Counted from the stretch's first letter, positions 1 to 13,710 are shown. The stretch is DNA of 64,000 bases from Hyaloscypha bicolor E (GCF_002865645.1 NW_020194626.1:248001-312000); one strand, 5' to 3'. Notes: a model not told the origin generated them from the sequence alone. Translations and numbers: made by a program.

Positions 1-1299
1 GATGCCGTCTGAAGCTTGGAGGCAGCTGTACCGTTACTGCGACCAACGCCGTGCTGAGCTTGGTGCTCTCCACCAGCAGCAAGTTGGTTCACTCTCTGGT
101 CTAGGATCCTCTTCCCTATCTCTAAACGACGTAGATATACAGGGTCGTTGTTCTCTTGCAAAGCGTCTCTCTTGAGCTGGCTAGACACTTCACTCCGGAA
201 CCGTCGAGCGTCTGAGAGATTATTGACTTTCCGGATGGCCCGTATGAATCTCTCAAATCTCCGTTCGTTGTCCCCTGGTGCCAGGCGAGGGAATGGGGCC
301 GCACGCTTGGTTCGTGGTACTGGTGATGTATGCTCATCTAGAGCAGCTCGTAGTTTTCTGACTGTTGAACGATCTTGCAACATGGTTCGTCCCTGTTTTT
401 ATCAGCATTGACCAATGCTTATTGGGTTTCATTTCACATACATAAGCTTCCATGACCTGATTCCACGTATCCGGATCAGAGATCAGCTGCATGACCGGTG
501 TAAGGACAGCACATGAAACTAGCTCTTTGATAAGAACTCCAACAGCTCGACTGGCAATAACACTTTCCGGTAACAGCTTTGGGAGAAGATCCTTGGTCAA
601 TTTCCGCAAATATTCCTGCTGTACCAGCTTCGTATCCGCATATGCCAGAGATGCTGCCGGATGTAGCTTTCCATCTTTATACTTCGCCGCAATCGCAAGG
701 TCCAACTCCTCTGACTCCGTCACACTGCGGTTCAAGTGCTTCCCTCGTATGCTCCTCTCTGCCTCGAAGAAATCCCTGAAGTGTGCGGTCATGATCGGGA
801 CGAAGCGCATTGTCATGATCTCCGTGATATCCATCTCCAAAAGCCTGTCTCGAAGTGCCCCGAGAGCCATCCTGATTGTCTTGTCGATTTCATTGGTGAA
901 GACTGGGTTCTTGCTAATATTCGAATACCACGAGTTGACAAAATCTCGCACTATAAGCTCCAGAAGCTCGTCCAAGGCGCTGGAAATGATAAAAGAGTCG
1001 GGGTAGAGCGGTTTCTTTTCGTAGACTTGTCGAGCTTGCAGTGCTAAAGTTTCGTGCTTCCAGGCTGTCGCAGCAAGGAATGCTACTCCTTTTGGACGAC
1101 GGATGGGGTTTCTTTTTCCATATTGAGCCCCCCTCGAGGTGAGAAGTAGCAGGGCGATCAATCCTAGAACTGGGAGGATCAGTCCTACGACAAAGGCGTA
1201 TCCAGCCCAACGCAACGCCGGAACCCAATCAATAGCATAACCCCACGCGATGAAGCTTGCTATGCCGCCCAAGATAACATCTCGGCGTTTGAGGGCCAT
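1..1299 (-). CDS. MDM1: Mdm1-like PXA-domain sorting nexin (5' part; runs off the left edge)
   Basis: Exons 1299-442 and 392-1 (minus strand), joined across a 49-bp intron; the join restores the family-typical run MEAYGRTMLQDR. The N-terminus has two hydrophobic segments (about residues 6-55) that would anchor it in the ER membrane. The region at about residues 85-285 is the PXA domain of the Mdm1/SNX13/SNX14/SNX25 family, which tethers the ER to the vacuole or lysosome. The RGS, PX and nexin-C parts would lie beyond position 1. I prefer the start at 1299 (MALKRRDVILGG), which matches how fungal homologs begin; an in-frame ATG at 1341 would add 14 residues. Its 5' end lies just downstream of TRM8 on the same strand. 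Confidence 0.85.
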
Positions 1300-1522
1300 A
1301 ATCCGGGGCAAGAGAATGCCTCCTTGGCCGGCATGGTTCACTGAATAGTGAGTTTTTGGGGAGCTCTGACGATGAATGGGGTCTCAGACAACCCCTGCTC
1401 GCGTAAATTTAATCAGCCCGCATTGTTCACATGTGCTCCTCAAAAATGTTCACATGAACTTGGTACAATAATTCACAAACTTTCGAGAGATATTGCAATT
1501 GCATTTTCAGAGGGTATTTTGA

Positions 1523-2476
<954 letters not shown>

Positions 2477-2959
2477 AGTGGGTAGCTACTCGGGGAATTT
2501 CCGTCCTAAAGCTGTTGCTCTGTGAGGTTTCCGTACAAGGCGGAGGTCTTGAAGTCGAGGCTGAACAGTTTATCTTCAATCATCAGCCGATAGCGAAATT
2601 AGCGTGCGGATCGGCTCTCAACCCCTGTCAAGCCTCCAAACCTCACCCCCGTCATCCACTCCCTCGACCGAAGGGGCGGCAACATGCGAGAGTTGCCCCT
2701 AACTTTTTTTAGGTACGAGGTACTCCCTTCTGCTCCACCTTCACATGTCCGACCAAACCTTCGACATGCGACAGCTTCCTCGTCAACATCGAATCAGGAT
2801 CACCTTACTTCATCGAAGGCGGGCTCAACGGATCTCCCCTCCTTGAAGCACGCTTCAACGAAGTCGCCCCATACTAGGCAGACTACTGGCTCTCTGAAAA
2901 CAAACCACAACCCGGATTACTCGGAATTCTCTAGAGACTCGATTTCTACTCGCAAAAAC
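2477..2959. other. Divergent intergenic region (483 bp)
   Basis: Shared upstream region of TRM8 (minus) and the small membrane-protein gene (plus). It contains C- and CT-rich runs at 2640-2760 but no convincing coding sequence or RNA gene. Confidence 0.5.
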
Positions 2960-3380
2960 ATGTCTTGGTTTTCAATATTGCCTGCGAGCATATCGTTTAT
3001 TGAGACGTGGGTAATTCGCATATTCGTAAGTCCTTCTCAAGTGCTAACGGAATGCTTCTAACTCAGAGCTACAGATCCTCCTTGGACTAGTCGCAATAGG
3101 CCCATGGCTCTTGTTGATAGTCTATGATTTCTTCCTCTATCTATTCCGCACAGCTACTTACGAAATACCCTACATTGGCGGCCGAGCGAGGAACAGACCC
3201 AGACCGAGGGCTCCAAGCCTCAGTGAGCGTCCTAGTGGGAAACCTAGGAGCTTCTCTCTGACGGTTCCAGGAGTGCCTACCGCGATTGAAGTTGCAGAGG
3301 AGACAGCTGAAGGCTTGAAGAAACGGGTTGACAGGCCAGGACACGGAAGAGGTGGCAGCAAGGTCATAGACAACGAATAA
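2960..3380 (+). CDS. Small single-pass membrane protein, unknown function
   Basis: Exons 2960-3025 and 3075-3380, joined in phase across a 49-bp intron (GTAAGT...ACAG), give 123 aa. Residues about 5-45 form one long hydrophobic stretch (…WVIRIF|ILLGLVAIGPWLLLIVYDFF…), followed by an arginine/proline/serine-rich tail (GGRARNRPRPRAPSLSERPSG) likely to face the cytosol. The splice joins two halves of the membrane segment, which supports the model. I do not recognise the family; it resembles small conserved ascomycete membrane proteins. Its stop lies only 33 bp from the stop of the convergent homoserine dehydrogenase gene. Confidence 0.7.
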
Positions 3381-3413
3381 AGAGCAACAACTTTTATGGT
3401 TCTATTATGAGCC

Positions 3414-4573
3414 TTAGGAGAGTCGTTCAAGGACTTTGATCAGATCGCCAGTGACGCCCATAGCGGTGACTTCTCCTCCAGCTCCAGCGCCTTGGATGAT
3501 AAGGGGATTGGCTCCGTACCGCTTTGTGTAGAAGCTAATGATGTTGTCACTTCCCTTCAACGCAGCAATTGGATGAGAACGATCAAACTTCTCCAACCCA
3601 ACCTTCACCTCCTTTTTCCCCACATCAATACTCCCCACAAACCTCACAACCTTTCCCTCTTTCTCAGCTTGCACCTTCACGTCCTCCATCTGGCCATCAA
3701 ACTCATGCAGCCTCTGCATAAACTCTTCACCACTCCCAACACTCTCTAACTCCTTTGGGATCAAGCTCTGAACCGGGAAGGAAGTCGGGGATTCAACTTG
3801 CAGTCCAGCTAGTCTTGCCAGAATCGTCAACTTCCTCGCAACATCCAACCCATTCAAGTCATCCCTTGGATCTGGCTCCGTATACCCCAAGTCCTTAGCC
3901 TTCTTAACCTCTTCGGACCACTTGCCTCCCTTACCCTCTGTTGGTGCAAAGCTATTAAACAAGAAGCTCATTGTACCACTGAACACACCCTCAATTCTCG
4001 TCACTTCATCTCCAGTATCCACTAGTTCCTTAAGTGTAGAAATAACAGGCAACCCAGCACCAACAGAACTCTCATGGTAGACCTTCGCCCCCGAAGTAGA
4101 AGCAGCACTGAAAATATCTTGCCATAGCTTATATGACCCAGAGAAAGCTTTCTTATTCGGTGTTACAATGCTAATCCCTTTCTCAAGAACCTGCGGATAT
4201 GCATCCGCGACATCTTGCGAGCTGGTGTTATCAACAAGCACAACCTTAGCTGGAGCGGCGGCCAGATATTCGATGATCTTTGGCAAGGAGAGTGGTTCTT
4301 GTGTGGATGAGTCGAGGCTGCTTGCGAGGTTCGAGTAGGGGAGGGCGGTGTATTGAGGGCTGTAGAGCGTCTTTTTGCTTCGGGAGACGAGGACGAGGGA
4401 GAGTTTTAGGGAGGATGTGTTCTTGGTAAGGCGATTGGAGAGGGTTTCGAGTTGCGAGAGGAAGCATTTTCCTACTCCTCCAGCACCTGTTGTCTTATTA
4501 GAAATTTGCTATTGAAGGCGGGGTAGTTGGTTCTACCAATGACCGCGATGTAGACGTCTTTAACTGGAGGCAT
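3414..4573 (-). CDS. HOM6: Homoserine dehydrogenase
   Basis: Exons 4573-4537 (12 codons plus one base) and 4486-3414 give 369 aa, close to yeast Hom6 (359). The enzyme reduces aspartate semialdehyde to homoserine in threonine and methionine synthesis. The 50-bp intron falls inside the nucleotide-binding motif: IAVIG|AGGVGKC forms the GxGxxG loop. Further family motifs: VDNTSSQDVADAYP, TPNKKAFSG, HESSVGAGLPVI, GTMSFLFNSF and the catalytic region DDLNGLDVARKL. It has no fused aspartokinase, as expected for fungi. The gene is divergent from the CCDC174-like gene, with 255 bp between starts. Confidence 0.96.
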
Positions 4574-4828
4574 ATTGAATGAAATATCTATCTGAAGAAG
4601 AGCCAATGGTGAATTTGTTTCAAGGATGCCGGAACAGTCAATTGCACTTGGAATTCGAGAGAGGTGTGAGTGTGAGCGCGGGGTCACTTCCTCGAACCCG
4701 ATCTCGCAAACGAGAATTGCCCCACATCAAGGCGTCAACTTTCATGTCAGCCTTGCGAGCTCAAGCTCCACCGAACACGCAATCACCTCCACCGCACAAC
4801 GACCCTCGTTTCCCGTCTCCAACACAAA

Positions 4829-5842
4829 ATGGCTTCCGATCCCAACCTCTACGGAATCCGCAAGCCCAAAGCGCAAGTCAAAGAGCTCTCCTCCAGCACC
4901 TCGCTCGCCTTCTCCTCGACCCTCTCCTCCCTGCTCACAACATCGAACCCCCCTTCGCGCACAACAGTAGGCCGACCGCGACCTTCGAAAACGAAATCAG
5001 ATATCTTCACTTCGCATAATAAGAATGCGAAGAAGCGTGCAGCTCGAGACCTCGAGGAGGATGAGGATTCTAGGGGGTTGGTAGGGAGACAGGATATCGG
5101 CGTCGTGGACGAGAATATCCTGCACCGCTCGAAGCGGAAGATGGAAGAGAAAGCCAAGATCTACGCGCGTTTGAAGAAGGGCGAGGGAGTCGACGAAGAG
5201 AATCTTGTAGACTTTGACCGAAAATGGGCGGAGAAAGCGGCCAAGGGAGAAGCGGACGAGGAATCGAGTGATGTTGAGAGTGACGATGGGCGAGGTGAGA
5301 TGGTGGAGTTTGAGGACGAGTATGGACGCACGATGAAGGGGAGTAGAGCAGAGGCGGAGAGGATGGAGAGGAGAAAGAGGAATAAAGTTGTGGGGCAAGA
5401 GGAGTTGGATCGTATGAGTGCGAGACCTGCGATGCCGAGTAAGCTGATTTATGGGGATACGGTGCAGAGTCTTGCGTTCCAGCCCAAGGAGGAGACGATG
5501 GGCAAGATGGAGGAGTTGGCGAAGAAGAGGGATCGAAGTCTGACGCCGCCGGAGATGAGGCATTATGATGCGAGTGCGGAGATTAGGAGTAAGGGGGTTG
5601 GGTTTTATAGCTTCTCGAAGGATGAGGGGATGAGGGGGAGGGAGATGGAGGCGCTTGAGAGAGAGAGGGTAGAGACTGAGAAGGTTAGGATGGAGAAAGA
5701 GGAAAAGAAGGAAGCCAGGAGGAAGGAGATTGAAGAGAGGAGGAGAGCTATTGGCGAGAAGAGAGCGATGAAGCAAGCAGCTAGTTTCTTGGATGGACTA
5801 GGGGCTGATCTTGGAGGTGCGCCAGAGCAAAAAGGAGACTGA
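4829..5842 (+). CDS. CCDC174-like coiled-coil protein (DUF4078 type)
   Basis: Single exon, 337 aa. The N-terminus (MASDPNLYGIRKPKAQ) is followed by a Ser/Thr-rich stretch, then highly charged helical segments. The stretch MVEFEDEYGRTMKGSR (around residue 152) is the signature of the CCDC174/DUF4078 family, whose animal member is a nuclear protein linked to splicing. The C-terminal third is an almost pure Glu/Lys/Arg coiled coil (about 265-315) ending in a short hydrophobic tail. The role in RNA processing is inferred from the family. Confidence 0.8.
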   Translation: MASDPNLYGIRKPKAQVKELSSSTSLAFSSTLSSLLTTSNPPSRTTVGRPRPSKTKSDIFTSHNKNAKKRAARDLEEDEDSRGLVGRQDIGVVDENILHRSKRKMEEKAKIYARLKKGEGVDEENLVDFDRKWAEKAAKGEADEESSDVESDDGRGEMVEFEDEYGRTMKGSRAEAERMERRKRNKVVGQEELDRMSARPAMPSKLIYGDTVQSLAFQPKEETMGKMEELAKKRDRSLTPPEMRHYDASAEIRSKGVGFYSFSKDEGMRGREMEALERERVETEKVRMEKEEKKEARRKEIEERRRAIGEKRAMKQAASFLDGLGADLGGAPEQKGD

Positions 5843-6541
5843 AAGACCGTCTAGCTCCAAGTATCCATGAGGAGAATCAGATCTCAGTTTAGGAGGACTA
5901 CTGAGGAATACGAAGCAAAGGCCTTTTCATTTACACAGAGTTGCTTCTTGATAGACGCCTACCGACACGGTAAGACATGGTTGGTATTAGAGGGCTCGAA
6001 TGTCAAGTTATGGGGACCAAAGTTCGCAAGACCGAGTCCGGCCGGGTCGGCAAATCTCAAGACTGGGCGGACCCTTTGGAGTGGGAGGTATTAAGCTTCA
6101 AACTATCTACACAAATGGGGTTGGCTTTGGGGGGGAGATTACATGAATTAGATGTTAGAGTCGCCAGACTTGATTGTATTTTCATGAAAGTCCCCTATCT
6201 CCAACAAATCGAAAGGTCAAACAAGACTTCAATCAATAATTCAATTCTTCATTCGTGATGGGCTAGATGATCAAGTGCATTGACATATCAGTAAACATTC
6301 TCCGCCCCAGATGTTCTCTTATAAAACATCCTTTCCCTAACATATTTCCATGCATCATTTCGGAACCCATCCCAACCGTCCTCGATAGTTTCCCGCATCT
6401 CAATCAACCAAAAAAAAAAAAACATATCAAAATATGTGAGTGACTATAGAGCACAATACACCGCCAGACGCCTATGCCAAACCCGCCGAGTTATACATAT
6501 TATGCAAACATAAACTCCATTTTGCCCAACCAGTACCCGTT
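5843..6541. other. Intergenic region (699 bp)
   Basis: 3' region between the CCDC174-like gene and the convergent membrane glycoprotein gene. It holds a poly-A run at about 6408-6422. I see no gene here. Confidence 0.4.
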
Positions 6542-8819
6542 TTACGTCCAAATCCATGCACACCCACAACTGTTTGAGCTCTGTCGCTCAATGAGCTCCC
6601 GGGTCTGCAGATCCACATATCCGTCAACATCTCGCTTATCGGTTATTGAGGAGACAGAAGAAGGCGCTGTCTCGTTAAGGTAGACGATGTTGGGTTGGCC
6701 AGTGCTGTTTGGATAGATCTGTGGAACACCATCTGGGTCCAAGATTTTTTGCACACAATACGGTTGGACAGCAGCAGCGCCTCTCGGAACCCGCCGTTCC
6801 TCGATCTTCAGAACTTTAGGGAATGCTGGTGGATTCGGGTTAAAATCCCCTCCTGATGAACCAGAGTAGGAAGTGCTCGACGTTTGGATATTGGTGGGCA
6901 CACTCGAATCATAGGTAGCCGTGGGATGCTCTTGATTGTTTGTTGACGTGGGGGCAGACGAAGCAGTCGTCGGGGTTGATTCCCGGCCTCCGGCACTGCT
7001 GGTCTTGTTTACCTAGATGTTTGTTAGACAAAAGGTTGGTATCCAAGAGTGGATGTGCTTACATAGATGAAGGTTTCGAGCAGAGTGCCATTCCAGTAAC
7101 AAAACCATGGCGTATCACCTGGCTGTAAGACATTCTTGCGCCCAGTGAAGTCTCCAACAGGTGTGCCCTGGTCTCGACCGTTATGCCGTTCTTTCTCCCT
7201 CCGCTTGCTATTGCCCGAAGGTGGAAAAGCATTCGGTGGCAATATCACCACTTTATCATAAGTCATTTCAAAGAACCAGGCTGGGCCACTGCTTGGATCC
7301 TGGGAATCGATGACGAGATTTAGAACCTTTGAGGACATCAGGACGGGAGGCTGTGCTCCGTAGGCGTACCAACCCCCAAAAGAATTGTTACCATAAGAAA
7401 GGCTGACCTCGTTGTTGGCCACGTTGCTAGAAGCATCTGGGAGTTCTGAGATTGAAATTGTGTAAGGGGTCGTCATTGCTATATTGCAAGACCATGCACT
7501 AGCTTGTGCGCTGTTGACTAGACAGGTTTGTTGTTTCGTCGAAGGCGCAGAAATAGGAAGTCCGAAGGTGCCGGTCGGAAGAGTAGGAAGTCCAGTAGGT
7601 GAGGCTGTCATGGGTGTTGCATCAAACGTGGTAGTCATGATGGTATAAATGACGCTTTCTCTGAGTCGTCGTTAGTTCCGATACATTCATGAGTATTGGG
7701 TACGCAAACTTACGCAATTCCTGAGGGTGGAGGATGGTGCTTCGGCGGGTGTTTGGGCTTCAGTGCAGCAAGAACAACTCCTAAAATCATCCCGAACAGA
7801 ATGAGGACAGCTGCTGCCAGTCCCAACGCCCAGATTGGAACAATGCCACAGACTTTCCTCCGGGCAACCTGCTGCCACTTCTTCAGCTCTGGCTTTTCAG
7901 AAGCCCCTAGAGCTGCCATATTGACTGGATGACTGCTCTGGTCTGACATGATGCTTCGTGTTGATTGACGAGAGGGAGAATGAAGATCCTCTTGAGACTC
8001 AAACTCTGGATTTCGAGTGGCCAGTCCAATGCCACCGGCCCCAGCAACAGATACAGGTATAGGGAGTCGTACATTGGGCCTGGCTTTCCTCGCGAAAGCC
8101 TCATCGGGGTATTGAGTGTATGGCGGCAGTTGCTCGGTATGTCCGTCCGGCCCAATAATATCAGCAATTTCCTCTCCATCGGGGCCCAATCGCCGCTGAT
8201 AGTCGGTTTGCAATCCAGGAAAGCCAACAGGGACAGTAATAATGGGTGCTGATGCGACCTCTCCTTCAGGTACAGTATTTTGGGGGTACATTCCATAGGG
8301 ATGTGTCGGGCCGCCTGGACCATGGTATGGTCTGTCGGGGACTTGGACCGTCGAAGTCGTTGCCATACTAGCCGTCCTTGCTAATCGTGATTCTTGGGGG
8401 TACATTTGATAGGGATGTGAAGGACCGGCCGGTCCTCTGTACGGGCTTTCGGGATTCATGAATGGTACATCGGTCGAGACACTCGACGATCTTGTCGGTG
8501 CAGCATTCGATGCGACCGTAGAAACTCTCTGCAAACTGGGCCCCATCGTACCATCGTGCCGTAGAGCAAATGAGTCACGCCCCCTCGGTTTGCTTATACT
8601 CGACGGGCGCGGTGGTGGTGTTCTTCTCCCATTCTGTTGTGAGACGTGAGACGACACTGCATTATGGCCAGGTCTAACATCAGCAGCGGCTGGCCTGAAG
8701 CCATCCGAAATCCCCATTGCTTCTAAATCGTAATCATCGCCGTCGGTCTGCTGTATTGATAATCGCATCGAGGCTCTCCTGTCGACTCCCAGCGATGAAC
8801 GTCGATCGGGGCCAGCCAT
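6542..8819 (-). CDS. Fungal membrane glycoprotein with a large extracellular C-terminus (DUF7820-like)
   Basis: Exons 8819-7714, 7660-7063 and 7012-6542 give 724 aa. The order is a long disordered cytosolic N-terminus with repeated PYxGPxGPxHPYxMYPQ-type motifs (about 120-185), a basic stop KKWQQVARRKVCG, one transmembrane helix (about residues 330-357), then a secreted-side domain with a Thr/Pro-rich stalk, several N-glycosylation sites (NNS, NGT, NKT, NST, NET) and paired cysteines (CLV…WSC; CVQK…CGC). Intron 1 (53 bp) has an ACTAAC branch point. I believe this is the Pezizomycotina family carrying the DUF7820 domain; its function is unknown, and a cell-wall or surface role is inference. 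Confidence 0.75.
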
Positions 8820-11800
8820 GGTTTTTCAAGCGCCCGCAGAGCCGGGAACGCCGTCTGTGTGCTGGACTCAATCCGCCTGGTGTCGATGCAATGGTCAAGT
8901 GCTACTCATCAATGTCGGGAGTGGTTTGCAGCAGATCGTAATTCAGGCTCGTGGAGCGATGAGTTGTTGCATTCGTGATGATGGCAGGCGTAGGTGGTCG
9001 GCCGTTCGTGTTTGATGCTCCTCCCTCCTTCAGGTGAGCGAGGAGACGGAGAGTCGAGCAGGTCTTAGCAGCGCCTGAGTTCCTGAGTTCCTGGTGGACC
9101 TGAGACGAGTCGCTAACCACGGAACCCAGCAAGGGCCCAATCGATCTCGACGGGTGTAACAAGGCACGGCGTCCACAACAAGTCTCTCGGAAGTTTATGT
9201 ACTAGTAAAGTGAGTGGTGGAAAAAGTTTGGTATAACCTGATGTTTGTGAAGAGTTGATGGGGCGCTGCCTTCCGCTTGGCGGCACTGACCAGCCCAGGC
9301 CCAGATCCTGCCATCAACAGTCAGTCAGTCATATCGGGATTTAATATCACCCCCTCCCCCTCCCCTCATTACCTTATTCCGCCCCTGTGTCTGGATTCTC
9401 GCAGGCTCCACTTGGCCAACCCACGCACCCCTTCTTTCTAGTTTCTAGATCAACGGGCCTCGCGATATTCATCTATTCTTCTCAATCCGATTACGGGTCT
9501 GCTGGATGAAGTAGCTTGCTTCACTTGGAAAACACTTAGTGAAGCCTCAATCAAGTCGTCATCCCTTCGCGTTCTGAGGCCAGAATGCGTGATGATCCCT
9601 GTGAGATACTGTACCACGGACTGAAAAAGGAAAGCGCTTATCTTGAATTTAACTTCCCAGCGTCCGCAGTTAGCCTGCACTTCGTTCCCATGCGATCTCG
9701 GACGTCGCTTTCACCTTGGCTGGCAGTCTGTTTTTCCCCGGGTCCAATCCGATACTCCACAAAGTTTTGCCTCCCTCGGATGTGACAGTGTAACTACCGG
9801 CGTTCACAAAACATCAGAGATGCAAATACCTTTGGAATTTAGCCCCCATTGAGCACTTCTTGATGCAGAGAGAGGTTGGATAAACATTATTGTGCCTTCG
9901 CAAAAAGTCAATTCATCCTCCATTCTTCCTCAATTTTCTTTCTGAAACCGCTGTTTTGGCACAAAGCAAGCTGGCAATCTACGTCCGGCCGATGGTCGTT
10001 GCATCACTGCTGGTCTTGTCACGAATTCTTCTCCCGAGGGCGTCCAGAGTTTGCAGGATCCGACCTTGACGGAATTCCAGGTCTGGCCGCAGTTGATACT
10101 GAAGTTCGGTGTCCGTGAAGGCGGATACTGCCGCAGCTGTTCGACATCGTGCAAATTTAGCCTCATTCAGGTTGTCCTCGTGCACCCCCTCCCCCCCATA
10201 TTTATGCACTATATGTCTGGCATATTATCCATATTCGAAGGCATGTCCGGATATATACCCGCAAAGGATGTCCAATCATTGGAAGTTAAGGCCCTCCCAC
10301 CAGTGACTTCGAGGTTTTGTTGGCCTCGCATCCACAAAACTGACACACGAGAAAAGGCTTGGCTTTCCAGATCCAATTGGTCGCCTCTGGATTATTGCAT
10401 CGGATTGATATAGAACCAACTGACTTCGGGACCGAGTTTTGTGGCTTCACAGATACTTTCAATCTTATGGGCTCTGCGTTTTTTTCTGCCACCGTCTGAA
10501 GACCGTCACTCTTGCACCTGCGCAGTCGATGATACGCCTTTCAGTTCCGCCATCCGAAAGTTAGCTGATGACAAGGATGGTAGACGAAGGGAGTAGGATA
10601 ATGCTGTCTCCGTGCTATTATAACGGGTGGAGGGAAACGTCTAGATAACTTAAATAAGGAAATCATAAGCCAAGGGGTTCCGATCTATTTCGGATGAGAA
10701 CTGGAGCAGGAAGTGTTGCGAGAAGCATTCACTTGCAAATATCCACCAAGAAACCTCCCTCGAATCTTCTCACAGATGCTCGACAATGACTATGAACCGA
10801 CTGGTGGATACAGTCTGAATACCGCATTGAACTCTATTTCAGGTGATTGAGAGCGTCTGGACACGGATTAATTGATCTGGAACGGAAGTTGATATCTTGG
10901 TTTCATGTCCAAATGATTGGTCGGTGTGAAACAAAGGACTAGCTCGAACTCTCCCGCGATCGAAGTAGGTTACTCAACCCGAAGTGTGCCTTCGTACTCG
11001 AGCGTCACAATGACCAGAAAGGCTGACTGAGGAACTCCTCAAGGAAACATACTCGTGACTTGCCTCAAAACTCTTGGACCTCGGCCCTCGATCACGTTGT
11101 GCGGCCTTCACTTGTGCGTGGAAGAGAAATGCCTCTCCTAGCAGGCAACAGGTCCACAAGAAGGAAAATGTAGAACAGCAACGTTGGATGTTTTTGAGGG
11201 ATCTAAAGGGCTAGAAGCCTCACCGCTTCCTGCTCAGATCATCGTTCTGCCTCTTGCTCCAAATGGCGGTCTCTTGCACATGTTCTGCCGGCTCGCCGGC
11301 TTCGGGACATGCAGACATGCAGGCTGGACACTTGCAGATGCAGTAGTTGACGGAAGAGAAGCAGACCGTTGGTAGCGCAGCGATGTGGGTGCCACCGGTG
11401 AAGAAGGAAGGAGCCGATATATCATGACGAGAACGGCGCGTCTGCTACCACATTTCTCTTCGCAGAGCGTTCCTGCCGTGGCGGCGAGGATCTGGATCTG
11501 CAGTTGCCCTCGTCACCACGTGCCTGGCGACACAAAGGCAATGACGTCCCAAGAAGGGAAAGGGTGAAGTCCTTCGGCGTTCCTGCATGGAGTGTGCCGA
11601 GTTCGGTGTTGGTGGCAGTGCTGCAGCGCGACCTCTCGGAGGCGTTCACTTGCATCAGGGGTCCTTTAAGCGAAGGTGTGCTGTCAAGATAAGTGGTGGC
11701 TGCTGGAGGGCGGAGAGGAAGATTGCGTTGCACTTACTTGAGAGCTTGGTGACGCAGGCAACCTTCTTTACTCCATAAAACCCTCAGATCCCTCTCGTCT

Positions 11801-12132
11801 TGACTTTGAACTGCTTTGCCGCAGATCGCCCAGTCCCAAATCATCGGTAGGTGAGCCGTTTCTCCTTCAATTCCCGAGAGACTGTAGCTTTTGTTGGGGT
11901 CGGGCGCTTTGGTGGCGGAAACCAAGCTTCGTCTAAATATTATTTCTGTTGATTGCCGTATAAACTCCCCCTTTTTGCGATCTACTTCGATCATTACATG
12001 ACTTCTAGCTGATTCTTTCCCTCTTGCCAGAACTTGCCCAGGTACGCAGACCTTCAAAGATCGAACCCACCAAAAATCGAGGCCTCCAACCTCCAAATTT
12101 CACTCTCGAAATACGCTTCACCGCCTCACACG
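8820..12132. other. Long gene-poor intergenic region (3.3 kb)
   Basis: Divergent upstream region of the membrane glycoprotein gene and HMG-CoA synthase. It holds pyrimidine-rich promoter-like tracts (about 9348-9372 and 10186-10198) and short uninterrupted frames of at most about 120 codons with no recognisable protein features. It could carry long 5' leaders or a noncoding transcript, but nothing can be named from sequence. Confidence 0.4.
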
Positions 12133-13710
12133 ATGTCTGCCCGCCCTCAGAACATTGGCATCAAGGCCATTGAGATCTATTTCCCCAGCCAAGTATGCTC
12201 AATCACCTCGAATTCTTCCATTCTTGCAATGGCAAGCAGATGCGCGTCAGTGCTAACAACCCCTCTCTCACAGTGTGTTGACCAAGCTGAGCTTGAGAAG
12301 TTTGATGGTGTAAGCCAGGGAAAATACACAATTGGTCTTGGACAGACAAAGATGAGCTTCTGCGATGATAGAGAAGGTGAGCGAACTGTCTTTAGCTATC
12401 CGTCTTGGAATTACGTTGACGTTCTGAAGATATCTACTCCTTTGCCCTTACCGCGTGCTCCAACCTTTTGAGCAAATACAAGATCGACTCCAACTCGATT
12501 GGCCGCCTGGAAGTTGGTACTGAGACCATTTTGGATAAGTCCAAGTCTGTCAAGTCGGTTCTCATGCAACTGTTTGGAGACAACACAAATATCGAGGGCG
12601 TTGACACCGTCAATGCTTGCTACGGTGGCACAAATGCCGTTTTCAACTCTGTCAACTGGGTTGAATCCTCGGGATGGGACGGACGTGATGCTATTGTGGT
12701 TGCAGGTGACATTGCTCTATATGCCAAGGGCAACGCCAGACCAACCGGCGGTGCTGGCGCCGTCGCAATGCTTATTGGGCCCAATGCTCCGATTGTCGTG
12801 GACCCTGGTCTTCGAGGAACATATATGCAACACGCATATGATTTTTACAAGCCGGATCTCACCAGCGAATATCCCATCGTCGATGGCCACTTCTCAATTC
12901 GATGCTACACCGAAGCTGTGGACGCATGCTACAAGGCGTACAACAAGCGGGAGGCAACCCTCAAGTCTCTGGCAAACGGACACGCAAATGGCCATGCCAA
13001 TGGGGTTGAAGAAGCATCCACCAAGAGCCCTCTCGATCGATTCGACTATATGTCATTCCATGCCCCTACCTGCAAGCTCGTTGCTAAATCATACGCACGA
13101 TTGTTGTACAACGACTACCTCGCTGACCCCTCTTCCACCGCCTTTGCCGACGTCCCAGCTGAGCTTCGGGACATGGAATACGAGAAATCCTTAACCGATA
13201 AACTCGTTGAGAAGACTTTCATGGCTGTGACCAAGAAACGGTTCAATGAGCGTGTTAAACCCAGCATTGAAGTACCCACCATGTGCGGAAACATGTACTG
13301 CGCAAGTGTGTACGGAGGGTTGGTCAGTTTATTAAGCTCTGTCGACAGCGCCACATTACAAGGAAAGAGAATAGGAATTTTCAGCTACGGAAGTGGTCTG
13401 GCATCGAGTTTGTTCTCAGTAAAGGTCGTTGGCTCGACGGAGGTAATCCAAAAATCATTGAACTTGAAGGAGAGACTGGCTGCTAGACAAACAGTTGCGC
13501 CAGAAGTTTATGATGCGGTAAGGACCACTTCTTAAAATTGCTCTCGAACTTTTACTTACGCACATGCTCCAGATGTGTGAACTCCGCAAAAAGGCTCATC
13601 TGCAAAAGTCATATACACCGAACGGCAACCCAGAAACCATCGCCAAGAACGTCTACTACCTCGAGAGCGTCGACGACATGTTCCGCCGCAAATACTTGAT
13701 CAAAGCATAA
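12133..13710 (+). CDS. ERG13: Hydroxymethylglutaryl-CoA synthase
   Basis: Four exons, 12133-12192, 12274-12376, 12430-13517 and 13573-13710, give 462 aa. The enzyme condenses acetyl-CoA with acetoacetyl-CoA at the entry of the mevalonate and ergosterol pathway. Catalytic residues are all visible: Glu in GRLEVGTET, the nucleophile Cys (about residue 118) in [11 protein letters not shown], and His in [12 protein letters not shown]. The splices restore [30 protein letters not shown] and PEVYDA|MCELRKK. The 81-bp first intron has a TGCTAAC branch point. An Ala/Asn/Gly/His insertion ([10 protein letters not shown], about residues 230-240) is unusual but in frame. The end FRRKYLIKA is typical of the family. 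Confidence 0.96.

Noticed and set aside
491..1006. 171-codon plus-strand frame
   Set aside because: It is antisense to the well-supported PXA domain of Mdm1 and shows no family features.
4997..5776. 259-codon minus-strand frame opposite the CCDC174-like gene
   Set aside because: Leu/His/Arg-rich composition is the mirror of a Glu/Lys-rich coding strand; the plus-strand product has a recognisable family motif.
11734..12096. 120-codon minus-strand frame upstream of HMG-CoA synthase
   Set aside because: It lies in the promoter and leader of a divergent gene, with no domain, splice partner or coding-like composition.
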